Shown here piece by piece: positions 1 to 6,819 of a stretch of DNA of 64,000 nucleotides. The stretch is from Mesorhizobium sp. 1M-11 (GTDB taxonomy: Bacteria; Pseudomonadota; Alphaproteobacteria; Rhizobiales; Rhizobiaceae). A program made the position numbers and the translations under genes. The stretch lies in NCBI RefSeq assembly GCF_001303895.1, contig NZ_LJSD01000033.1, positions 62,001 to 126,000 on the forward strand. Direction: 5' to 3'. Positions within the stretch are counted from its first letter, which is position 1; each line of letters opens with the position of its first letter. Under the pieces are notes generated by a model. That model saw only the letters and a list, made by a program, of their open reading frames with translations, was not told where the DNA came from and did no database searches.

Positions 1-116
1 CGACACAATGGATGCGATCCTTTACGCAGCTACGCTCGATACCTACCCTTCCCGAAGGCTCCGCTCAGAAAGAAGGCCGTACGATCTTTTAACGTGCTTG
101 GGCGCTGCGTACCGGC

Positions 117-189
117 TCAGCGGCAGGTAAAGCCGCCATCCACCGGCAGTGCGCGCCGGTCACGAAGGAAGCATCATCTGACGCCAACC
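117..189 (-). pseudogene. C-terminal remnant of a short-chain dehydrogenase (SDR), frameshifted
   Basis: Directly after the dipeptidase stop codon, the minus strand reads LASDDASFVTGA in one frame. After two extra bases it continues in another frame as LPVDGGFTCR followed by a TGA. Together these form the usual SDR C-terminus (SDxASFVTGAxLPVDGG). One base appears to be missing inside the Gly-Ala-x-Leu stretch near 150. No start, Rossmann motif or Tyr-x3-Lys motif is present, so this is a decayed tail left by a deletion. A sequencing error could explain the frameshift but not the absent N-terminal part. Positions 1-116 show nothing else recognisable. Confidence 0.55.
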
Positions 190-1176
190 TCAGCTGGACC
201 ATACCCGGTCGAGAAGGCCGAGCCAGTTAGCGCCGACGACCTTCTCGATTTTCGAGTTTGTCCAGCCAGCACGCGACATGGCATCCGCCAAATTCGGGAA
301 ATCGCTGATCCGCCGTATCCCGTCGGGGTTCTTGACCTCGCCGAAATCGGTCAATTTGCGTCCAAACCCCTTGTCGTGTGTGATCCAGTCGAAGAATTCT
401 TCGCCGTAGCCTTGCGTGAAATCCGTGCCGATGCCGACGGAATCTTCCCCTACGAGATTGATCACATAGTCGATCGCGTCGATGTAGTCTCCGATATCGG
501 ACTGGGCGCCCTTCGGGAGGAAGGGCGGGAACATCGTGACGCCGACGAACCCACCCTTTTCGACGATATAGCGAAGCTCCTCATCGCTTTTGTTGCGGGG
601 ATGGGCCTTCAGTCCGGCTGGAAGGCAATGGGAATAGGCTACCGGCTTGCTCGATGAATCGATAACGTCTCTCGACGTCTTGGGGCCGACATGGCTGAGG
701 TCGCACAACATGCCCACTCGGTTCATTTCGGCCACCACCTCACGGCCGAAATCTGAAAGGCCGCTATCCCGGCCTTCATAACACCCGCTTCCGACCCAGT
801 TCTGCGTGTTGTAGGTCATCTGGGCGATACCGACGCCCAGACTTTTCAGTATCTCGACATAACCTATCTGGTCTTCGAAGGCTGTGGTGTTCTGCATCCC
901 GAGGATGATCGCCGTTTTGCCCGCCTTTTTTGCTTGAACGATATCTTCGGTGGAGCGTGCTTTGACGATTTCGTCCGCATATTGGCGAAACCACCCGTTC
1001 CATTTCGCTATATTTTGGACTGTCGCCTCGAATCCTTCCCAGACACTGCAGGTACAGTTTGCTGCTGTAAGGCCCGCCTGGCGCATCTCCTTAAAGATGT
1101 CTCCGTTCCAGTTGGAGATGATAAGGCCGTCGATGACGACGGAATCGTCGTAGACCTGTCTTGCAGACTTGTTCAT
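190..1176 (-). CDS. Peptidase M19 (membrane dipeptidase) family protein, atypical metal site
   Basis: This 328-residue protein has the M19 renal-dipeptidase TIM-barrel pattern: DLSHVG near residue 159, YSHC near 182, and GIGTDFTQG near 250. The canonical first metal site is altered. The usual DGHxD motif reads DGLIISNWNGD (about residues 16-26), and the bridging Glu position reads Gln in GMQN. Ligands from the second half of the site are kept. My recollection is that this variant resembles the dipeptidase encoded beside dimethylglycine dehydrogenase (dgcAB) genes in Pseudomonas. It follows the V4R/DUF5943 gene by 45 bp on the same strand, suggesting an operon with the upstream transporter. 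Ordinary dipeptidase activity is doubtful; the true substrate is unknown. Confidence 0.8.
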   Translation of the reverse strand: MNKSARQVYDDSVVIDGLIISNWNGDIFKEMRQAGLTAANCTCSVWEGFEATVQNIAKWNGWFRQYADEIVKARSTEDIVQAKKAGKTAIILGMQNTTAFEDQIGYVEILKSLGVGIAQMTYNTQNWVGSGCYEGRDSGLSDFGREVVAEMNRVGMLCDLSHVGPKTSRDVIDSSSKPVAYSHCLPAGLKAHPRNKSDEELRYIVEKGGFVGVTMFPPFLPKGAQSDIGDYIDAIDYVINLVGEDSVGIGTDFTQGYGEEFFDWITHDKGFGRKLTDFGEVKNPDGIRRISDFPNLADAMSRAGWTNSKIEKVVGANWLGLLDRVWSS

Positions 1177-1221
1177 GCTATTCTCGCTTTCAGATTGGAT
1201 CGGTTTTCGCCGGCGGAAATT

Positions 1222-1761
1222 TCAAGTATTGGCGCCTTGAACCCTTGTTATTTCAAACCGGCAGCACTCGAAGCCCATCGCTTCGCACTGGACCTCCCGA
1301 CACTCGACCTTGAACGGTTTGCGGCCTTGCTCGTCGAATAAGTACTGAAGTCCCCCGGCAAAAAAGCCTTCGAACATGTAGCAGGTCGCGTGGTCAGCGC
1401 CGGAAGGGCTCTCCAGCGCATAGATCGAGTTTTGGACGGCGATTTCGGCACTCCCGAGATCTTCGGCGACGCGCTCCAGCTTGAACTGTCCCCAGCCTCT
1501 CGCGGTCAGGCGTTCGAGGTAGTGCTCAAAAACGGGAAAGCCGGATATGTCGTAGGTTTCAGCCTGTTTCCGGCACCAGTAGTAGGCGGATTTGGCGCCT
1601 GCCTGGTACAGAACGTCGCGATACCTGGACAGGCCGAGAGCGCTTTCGACTTCCTTGTGAACATTCACCATGAAGTGACGCGGAATGTAGAGCATGGGCA
1701 GACCATCGGTCTCCCAGATCCCGGTCGCTTCGTCCACGTTGATATCTACCGATGGCAGCAT
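1222..1761 (-). CDS. DUF5943/V4R-domain protein
   Basis: This 179-residue soluble protein has a C-terminal half resembling the V4R (4-vinyl reductase) small-molecule-binding domain. That half contains an aromatic/Gly stretch (FEGFFAGGLQYLF, about 129-141), then a Cys-rich segment (VECREVQCEAMGFECCRFEI, about 151-170). The start at 1761 is preceded by AAGGTGAGGC. V4R domains bind hydrophobic or charged ligands or metals in regulatory and enzyme settings, but the role here is unknown. Its partner in the operon is the M19-like protein; the same pair occurs, as far as I recall, in dimethylglycine/betaine catabolic loci of Pseudomonas. It may be a ligand sensor or an accessory subunit for that enzyme. 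Confidence 0.7.
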   Translation of the reverse strand: MLPSVDINVDEATGIWETDGLPMLYIPRHFMVNVHKEVESALGLSRYRDVLYQAGAKSAYYWCRKQAETYDISGFPVFEHYLERLTARGWGQFKLERVAEDLGSAEIAVQNSIYALESPSGADHATCYMFEGFFAGGLQYLFDEQGRKPFKVECREVQCEAMGFECCRFEITRVQGANT

Positions 1762-1859
1762 GCCTCACCTTATTGAATCGTCTGGATGTATCGGTGCACG
1801 CAGGGCCGACTTTTGCGGGCAGCCCTGTTGCCTGGTGCACATCTCGTAGAAGGGCCGAA

Positions 1860-3218
1860 CTATACCGCCACGCGCTTCTTCGAAGCCTGAATCCGGCTTG
1901 CGCCGGCCGTTTCAGGCATCTCGCCGAACAGGGAGACTCGTGACGTTTCGCGCAGTGCCAAGCCGCCTGCCATCGCGAGTACTGCGATCGCAATCAGATA
2001 GAATGCCGGAGAAAGATTGTTTCCGGTGCGTTCGATCAACCACGTCGCCATCAAAGGAGCCGTGCCTCCGAAAATTGTATAGGACACGTTGTAGGTGAAA
2101 GCCGAGGCGGTGTACCGCGTGCGGGTCGGAAACGATTCCGACATCAAGGCTGCCGTTACCACGCCACAAGACAGCGCCCCCACTGCGAGCAGCAGCACGC
2201 CGGCGACGGCGTGGAATACGGAGCCCGAGCTTGCCAGTCCGAAGGCAGGCAAGACCGTCAGGATGACCCAACCGCAAATCAGCCCGATCGACTTGCGCCG
2301 TCCGATGCTGTCCGAAATTCGACCAGCGACCGGGCACGCGGCGGCGGCGAAGAACAGGGCCACCGTTGATACCAGGAGCGCTTGAGGCCTGGTGAGATTT
2401 CCCACCACCTGGAGATACGTCGCGAAATAGGTGGTGAAGGTGTAGAAAGACAACGCCGTGAGCGAAATGAAGGCTCCAAGGCGCAGGATCGTGCCGGCTT
2501 GGCTTTGCAGTGTCTCCCTCAAGGGAGAATGTGCGTGCAGATTCTCCTCGGCCGCCATGGCCTTGAACGCGGGCGTCTCAGACATCCGCCACCGCAAGAA
2601 CAGGCCGATGATGCCGAGCGGCGCCGCGACGATGAAGGGAACCCGCCATCCCCAGGACGCCATCGCCTCGCTGGAAAGACTGTTTTCCATTGCGAAAACC
2701 AGGAGAGCGGCGGAAGCGAAGGCGGTAAATGTCGAGACCGGAACGAAGCTTCCGTACCAACCCCTGCGATGATTTGGGGAATGTTCCATGACATACGCCA
2801 CCGAGCCGGCATATTCCCCGCCGGCCGAGAAGCCCTGGAGGCAACGCAAGAGGGTCAAAAGAACCGGCGCCATCACGCCGATGCTGCCGTGCGTCGGCAG
2901 CAAGCCGATCAGGGTTGTGGCGCCCGCCATCATGAGGATCGTCAGCGACAGGATGCTTTTGCGTCCGACCTTGTCGCCGAGAATTCCGAAGAAGATGCCG
3001 CCCAGGGGCCGCATCGCGAACGCCACGGCGAAGACGCCGAACGTTTTGAGAAGTCCCAGACTGACGCTCGAGCTTGGAAAGAACTGGTTCGCGATGATCG
3101 TTGCAAGAAAGCCATAAACCGCGAAATCGAACCATTCCACGAAATTGCCTATGGCCGCCGCACTGATTACCTTTCGCAGCGTTTTGGTTGAAGTCTGCGG
3201 GTCTGCCTGCGCTGTCAT
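1860..3218 (-). CDS. MFS transporter, metabolite:H+ symporter (MHS/ProP-like) family
   Basis: This 452-residue inner-membrane permease has 12 predicted hydrophobic segments. The start at 3218 (MTAQADPQTS) is chosen because GGGAGGATATCGGC lies immediately upstream; earlier in-frame codons encode a non-membrane extension. The N-terminal IGNFVEWFDFAVYGF (about residues 27-41) is the MHS family signature, and GDKVGRKS between helices 2 and 3 is the MFS loop motif. MHS members carry alpha-ketoglutarate, citrate, shikimate, proline or betaine with protons. It lies upstream of the V4R and dipeptidase-like genes on the same strand with a 98-bp gap, so it probably imports the substrate handled by those proteins. 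LysR is divergent. Confidence 0.85.
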   Translation of the reverse strand: MTAQADPQTSTKTLRKVISAAAIGNFVEWFDFAVYGFLATIIANQFFPSSSVSLGLLKTFGVFAVAFAMRPLGGIFFGILGDKVGRKSILSLTILMMAGATTLIGLLPTHGSIGVMAPVLLTLLRCLQGFSAGGEYAGSVAYVMEHSPNHRRGWYGSFVPVSTFTAFASAALLVFAMENSLSSEAMASWGWRVPFIVAAPLGIIGLFLRWRMSETPAFKAMAAEENLHAHSPLRETLQSQAGTILRLGAFISLTALSFYTFTTYFATYLQVVGNLTRPQALLVSTVALFFAAAACPVAGRISDSIGRRKSIGLICGWVILTVLPAFGLASSGSVFHAVAGVLLLAVGALSCGVVTAALMSESFPTRTRYTASAFTYNVSYTIFGGTAPLMATWLIERTGNNLSPAFYLIAIAVLAMAGGLALRETSRVSLFGEMPETAGASRIQASKKRVAV

Positions 3219-3547
3219 GCCGATATCCTCCCGAATCTGACATTGGGTCTGAGATGGAACTTTGGCCCTCTGCCGGAGGCTGGTGCTGGACCTGCTTGCC
3301 GACCACCGGTGCGCCTTTTCGGCTTTTCCCGGCTTGTACGTGAGTGCCGCCGTTCCGTTCGATCTCCCCTGCACCGCATGGTGACAAAGGAATTTCAAAC
3401 AGCACGACGCGATACGCCGACGATCCGAACCGTCGGAATCCCGTCGATCAGTTCCCTTCCTCGCCACAAGGATCGTAGCGGCAGAGTTATTTGTAAAATA
3501 TCGATGAGAGCTTTATTGATAATCTTGGGATATCAATGGGAGGACTC
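3219..3547. other. Divergent regulatory gap between the MHS transporter and LysR genes
   Basis: This 329-bp gap has no supportable gene. The right third is AT-rich and carries the LysR-type inverted repeat described separately. The left part holds only the transporter ribosome-binding site next to 3218. I see no other strong repeat or hairpin in it. Confidence 0.6.
3515..3537. promoter_or_regulatory. Likely LysR operator: ATTGATA-N9-TATCAAT
   Basis: A perfect 7-bp inverted repeat, ATTGATA, nine bases, TATCAAT, lies 10 bp upstream of the LysR start codon. LysR-type regulators usually bind such dyads (T-N11-A type) to repress themselves and activate the divergent target. The position so close to lysR fits autoregulation. 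A second AT-rich half (AAATATCGAT) lies just upstream at about 3496-3505. Confidence 0.55.
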
Positions 3548-4453
3548 ATGGCACTCGATTTACGACACTTTCGTGCCTTCCTCGTGCTTGGAAACGAGCT
3601 CCATTTTGGGCGAGCTGCCAACACGCTGCGCATCGCGCAGCCGGCACTCTCAAAAACCGTTCAGCAGCTCGAGTCCGAGATAGGCGCACCCTTGCTCACC
3701 CGCACGACGCGACGGGTTGAACTAACAGAGGCAGGGAAAGTGTTTCTGACGGAAATTTCCGGCATTGCCGGTCAGATCGACCTGGCTATCACAAAGACGC
3801 GCAAGGCAGCGCGAGGTTTGCAAGGCGAACTGCGCGTCGCCTACACAGATTTTGCAATCAACGGAAAGCTGCCCGAGTTCCTGCGGGATTTCAACCTCGC
3901 GCATCCGGATATTCATCTGGATCTCATATTCATGCCGACCGTTCGTCAGCACGTCGCCATTCTTCAAAACTCGATCGATATCGGTTTCATGTACGGAGAA
4001 TTCGACCACCAATCCACCAACAGCCTGGTTTTCGACGAGAACGAATACGTCGTGGTTCTGGCGTCTGACCATCCGCTCGCGAGAAACGAGACACTGACGC
4101 TGACAGAGCTCAAAGACGAGAAGTTTGTGTTCGGGACAGGTGATAGTTGGGTTGTTTTCCGGCAGCAGGTTTTCGCCAAATGCCGCGCGAGAGGCTTCTT
4201 TCCCGACATCGCTTTGGAAGCGACAAACAGCGACGGAATCTTCGGGCTTGTGATCGTGGGGGCGGGCGTGGCCATCTATTCCAGCTGTATAGGGAACATG
4301 GCACGGCACGGGGTCGCGGTTCGCCCGCTCAGCGACCTGCCTGAGAAACTTCCAATCTCGGCCGTGTGGGATCGCAGTAACCGCTCGAAGGTGCTCAGCA
4401 CCTTTCTCAAACACCTGCGAAATCACCGCCGGGGTCTCGGAGCCGGTGAATAG
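3548..4453 (+). CDS. LysR family transcriptional regulator
   Basis: This 301-residue regulator has an N-terminal winged helix (LRHFRAFLVLGNELHFGRAA...QPALSKTVQQLE, about residues 4-45) and a periplasmic-binding-like effector domain from about residue 90. The start at 3548 is preferred over the in-frame ATG at 3536 because GGGAGGACTC directly precedes it. It is divergent from the MHS transporter, so the transporter, V4R and dipeptidase-like genes are the probable regulon. The effector domain resembles aromatic/short-acid sensors of the BenM/CatM type in length and layout, but the ligand cannot be told from sequence. Confidence 0.9.
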   Translation: MALDLRHFRAFLVLGNELHFGRAANTLRIAQPALSKTVQQLESEIGAPLLTRTTRRVELTEAGKVFLTEISGIAGQIDLAITKTRKAARGLQGELRVAYTDFAINGKLPEFLRDFNLAHPDIHLDLIFMPTVRQHVAILQNSIDIGFMYGEFDHQSTNSLVFDENEYVVVLASDHPLARNETLTLTELKDEKFVFGTGDSWVVFRQQVFAKCRARGFFPDIALEATNSDGIFGLVIVGAGVAIYSSCIGNMARHGVAVRPLSDLPEKLPISAVWDRSNRSKVLSTFLKHLRNHRRGLGAGE

Positions 4454-4567
4454 CACGGCTTTGAAATCGAGCTGATCAGGCGGGCGGTCCAATGACGTTG
4501 CCATGCCCATCCGAACCGACCATACAGGTGGCGAACTGCCCTATAAACCATTGATAGACAATGACGA

Positions 4568-4643
4568 TGGTGGGCCCGGAGGGACTCGAACCCCCAACCA
4601 AGCGGTTATGAGCCGCCGGCTCTAACCATTGAGCTACAGGCCC
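4568..4643 (-). tRNA. tRNA-Ile(CAU), lysidine type
   Basis: The minus strand folds into a full cloverleaf of 73 nt plus an encoded CCA. The acceptor GGGCCTG pairs with CGGGCCC, the D arm contains TAGCTCAATGG, the anticodon loop is CTCATAA (anticodon CAT), and the T loop contains GGTTCGAGTCC. The sequence is close to bacterial tRNA-Ile2 (ileX type), not initiator or elongator tRNA-Met. Its C34 would be modified to lysidine by TilS to read AUA. Discrimination from tRNA-Met rests on overall similarity to the tRNA-Ile2 consensus. Confidence 0.93.
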
Positions 4644-4653
4644 CACGCGGGCT

Positions 4654-4682
4654 GGATAGTGTTTTTCCAGTCCCCGCACAAG
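4654..4682 (-). promoter_or_regulatory. Housekeeping-sigma promoter for tRNA-Ile
   Basis: On the minus strand CTTGTG (4677-4682) and CTATCC (4654-4659) are separated by 17 bp. This matches the alphaproteobacterial RpoD pattern CTTGAC-N17-CTATAT reasonably well. The -10 ends 10 nt before the mature tRNA 5' end, giving a very short leader. Confidence 0.5.
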
Positions 4683-4774
4683 GCTTTACGAGCGCTCTCG
4701 CCAAGATCGCCCAAATCAATCCATATTCGACGCTTAATCGGGCCATCGCCACTGGCGAACAACGGAGTTTTTCG

Positions 4775-5485
4775 ATGACCAGAGCCTTTTTACCCCTAGC
4801 CCTTGCCGCCGCAGTCGCAATGCCAACGATCGCCGGCGCGGCCGAGACCCCGCAGCCGCCGCGCATCATCGTGTCCGGCGAAGGCGAGGCAACCGTGGCG
4901 CCTGATCTCGCCCTTCTGTCGCTCAGCGTCATGCGTGAGGCCAAGACCGCACGCGAGGCGCTCAACGCCAACAACGATGCCATGGCTGCCGTCATCGCCG
5001 CCATGAAAGCGGCCGGTATCGCCGAGCGCGATCTGCAAACGGCGAGCATCCAGATCAACCCGCGCTACAACTACCCCAACAAGACCGACGGCGGTGAGGA
5101 GCCGAAACTGATCGCCTACCAGGTCACCAATACGCTGTCGGTGCGTGTGCGCGACATTGCCAAAACAGGCGAGATTCTCGACAAGGCCGTGTCGCTTGGC
5201 GTGAACCAGGGCGGCGGCATCTCATTCACCAATGAGAACCCGGCCACCGCCATCACCGAGGCACGCAAGAAGGCAGTCGCCGATGCCCTCGCCAAGGCCA
5301 AGACGCTTGCCGAAGCGGCAGGCGTCAGCGTCGGCAAGGTTGTGGAAATCACCGACCAGAACTATGCCCCGCCGCCCATGCCGATGAATGCCAAGGCTTT
5401 TGACGCCGCCGGCGCGTCCGTGCCGATGCAGGCCGGTGAAAATGCCTACAAGGTCGTGGTCAACGTCACCTTCGAACTGAAGTGA
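4775..5485 (+). CDS. SIMPL (DUF541) domain periplasmic protein
   Basis: This 236-residue protein has a Sec signal peptide (MTRAFLPLALAAAVAMPTIAGA, cleavage near residue 23). The SIMPL/DUF541 pattern follows: RIIVSGEGEATVAPDLALLSL near residue 30, then the alternating strand/helix body with NPRYNY and QVTNTLSVRVRD. It ends in VVVNVTFEL. Family members include the periplasmic YggE of E. coli, linked to oxidative stress, and the length is typical. CGGAG lies 7 nt before the ATG. It stands alone, followed by a strong terminator. Confidence 0.88.
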   Translation: MTRAFLPLALAAAVAMPTIAGAAETPQPPRIIVSGEGEATVAPDLALLSLSVMREAKTAREALNANNDAMAAVIAAMKAAGIAERDLQTASIQINPRYNYPNKTDGGEEPKLIAYQVTNTLSVRVRDIAKTGEILDKAVSLGVNQGGGISFTNENPATAITEARKKAVADALAKAKTLAEAAGVSVGKVVEITDQNYAPPPMPMNAKAFDAAGASVPMQAGENAYKVVVNVTFELK

Positions 5486-5546
5486 TCGCACACAAGACGC
5501 CAGAACAATCTGGCGCCCACCTGGCATGCGAAGCAGACAAGAAAAA

Positions 5547-5576
5547 CCCCGAAGGAGCGATCCTCCGGGGTTTTTT
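5547..5576 (+). terminator. Rho-independent terminator after the SIMPL gene
   Basis: CCCCGAAGGA, loop GCGA, and TCCTCCGGGG form a 10-bp stem with one mismatch, followed by six T residues. It lies 61 bp after the stop codon. Confidence 0.85.
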
Positions 5577-5620
5577 GCATCCGTTTAAATAGCGGCTGCG
5601 CTTAGAGCGTTTGCTTTTAC

Positions 5621-5663
5621 GCAATTCCGGACGGAAACCGCTACACACTTTTCCTGGAATTGC
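5621..5663. repeat. Dispersed palindromic repeat, family A, copy 1
   Basis: A 43-bp element with terminal inverted repeats GCAATTCC and GGAATTGC. The interior is GGACGGAAA...CCGCTACACACTTTTCC. A near-identical copy lies at 9391-9434 and a more diverged inverted copy at 56065-56109. It fits the small intergenic REP-like elements of Rhizobiales. Confidence 0.75.
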
Positions 5664-5665
5664 GC

Positions 5666-6016
5666 TTAGCGATAGACCGGGCAGCCACGCTCGCGGCCGA
5701 ACACGACCATCGTGCGCTCACCGTCCTCGCGGCCGACGACCTTGATCACGCGACGATTCACATCGACGATGCGGGCGCGCCAGATTCCCATGCGCTCAGC
5801 CTTGTTCAACGCTCGTTCCGGCGAGCAGCCGCGACGCTCCCAGCGGTCACGGCGCCAGTCGCGGTGATCGCGGTCGCCGGCGTAGACGCCGAAGCGCGGC
5901 TCGCCATTGCCGAAGTTCAGATAGATGCCCTCGGCCTGCGCGGTCGCGGGTACGGCGGCCAAAGCGCCAAAAGCGACGAAAGCCGAAAGTGCGGCAGCCT
6001 TGATCTTGGTCAACAT
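5666..6016 (-). CDS. Small exported basic protein, unknown function
   Basis: This 116-residue protein starts with a clear signal peptide (MLTKIKAAALSAFVAFGALAAVPATAQA). The mature part is Arg/Asp-rich (DRDHRDWRRDRWERRG, about residues 48-63), then contains a short alpha/beta region (SPERALNKAERMGIWRARIVDVNRR) ending in RGCPVYR with two Cys in the mature chain. This C-terminal pattern recurs in many small rhizobial exported proteins. No enzymatic motif is visible. The start at 6016 follows an AAGGAGAA ribosome-binding site. A repeat element lies just after the stop. Confidence 0.7.
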   Translation of the reverse strand: MLTKIKAAALSAFVAFGALAAVPATAQAEGIYLNFGNGEPRFGVYAGDRDHRDWRRDRWERRGCSPERALNKAERMGIWRARIVDVNRRVIKVVGREDGERTMVVFGRERGCPVYR

Positions 6017-6211
6017 GGTCTTCTCCTTATGGAAGCGTTGTCTGCTTGAACCCTGTTCGCCGAAGCGATGATGTGACCATAACGAGGCTTGGCTGAACCG
6101 AACGGGAACCGCCTGTTCATGCGAGGTTCATTTCACCGGTGGCCATAGTCGGGTATGGAAAATGAACGGCGGCATTGCCGCGTGCATGTTTATTCGTCGA
6201 CAGACCCGACT

Positions 6212-6661
6212 TCAGGGCTCCTCATCGAGCACGTAATCGAAATAGTCTTCCGGTTCGACGAGATCGGTCTCGCTGGCGCGTACGCGCCCACGCATCGAAA
6301 TGCCGGCTTCATGCACCGTCTCGGCACTGCCGGAAACCAGCCGATGCCACCAGTAGAGATCGTGCCCCTCGGCAACGAGCCGATAGGCGCAAGTCGATGG
6401 CAGCCAGCTGATGGTGCGCACATTCTGCGGCGTGAGACCGACACAGTCGGGCACCTTGGCCAAACGGTTGGGATAGTCGTGGCAGCGGCAGGTGCCGGCG
6501 TCGAACAGGCGACAGGCGACACTTGTCCAATAGATTTCGCCGGTATCCTCGTCCTCGAGCTTCGACAGGCAGCATTTGCCGCAGCCGTCGCACAGCGATT
6601 CCCACTCCGCCGGAGACATCTCCTCCAGAGTCTTGGTCTTCCAGAACGGTTCGCTTTCCAT
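6212..6661 (-). CDS. YcgN family cysteine-cluster protein (UPF0260)
   Basis: This is a 149-residue cytoplasmic protein. The cluster CDGCGKCC (about residues 24-31), [18 protein letters not shown] (about 48-65) and VPDCVGLTP (about 69-77) is characteristic of UPF0260/YcgN. These Cys residues probably bind zinc or an iron-sulfur centre, but the function is unproven. I chose MESEPFW at 6661 because family members usually start there; an ATG three codons earlier (6670) is possible and neither has a good ribosome-binding site. It is divergent from the OmpA-domain gene. Confidence 0.85.
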   Translation of the reverse strand: MESEPFWKTKTLEEMSPAEWESLCDGCGKCCLSKLEDEDTGEIYWTSVACRLFDAGTCRCHDYPNRLAKVPDCVGLTPQNVRTISWLPSTCAYRLVAEGHDLYWWHRLVSGSAETVHEAGISMRGRVRASETDLVEPEDYFDYVLDEEP

Positions 6662-6819
6662 CCGGCGCATGTGGCGCGCCGCGGCGGCAACGTCAAGCGC
6701 GCTTGGCCTGCGCCATCAAAACGCCCGTTCGATACCCCTATTCTCACCGCTGTGGCTCTTGCCGGTCGAATCGACCGCGCAAACGGGTCCCAGCAGCGTC
6801 CCCGCAAAGGAGATTCGAC

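Noticed and set aside
94..657. Plus-strand open frame of 187 codons opposite the dipeptidase gene
   Set aside because: It overlaps the dipeptidase in antisense, has no domain-like pattern or ribosome-binding site, and its composition fits a shadow frame in GC-rich DNA.
4487..4643. tRNA-Ile as an integration site for a mobile element
   Set aside because: I looked for a second copy of the tRNA 3' end nearby and an integrase gene; neither was seen in the adjoining sequence.
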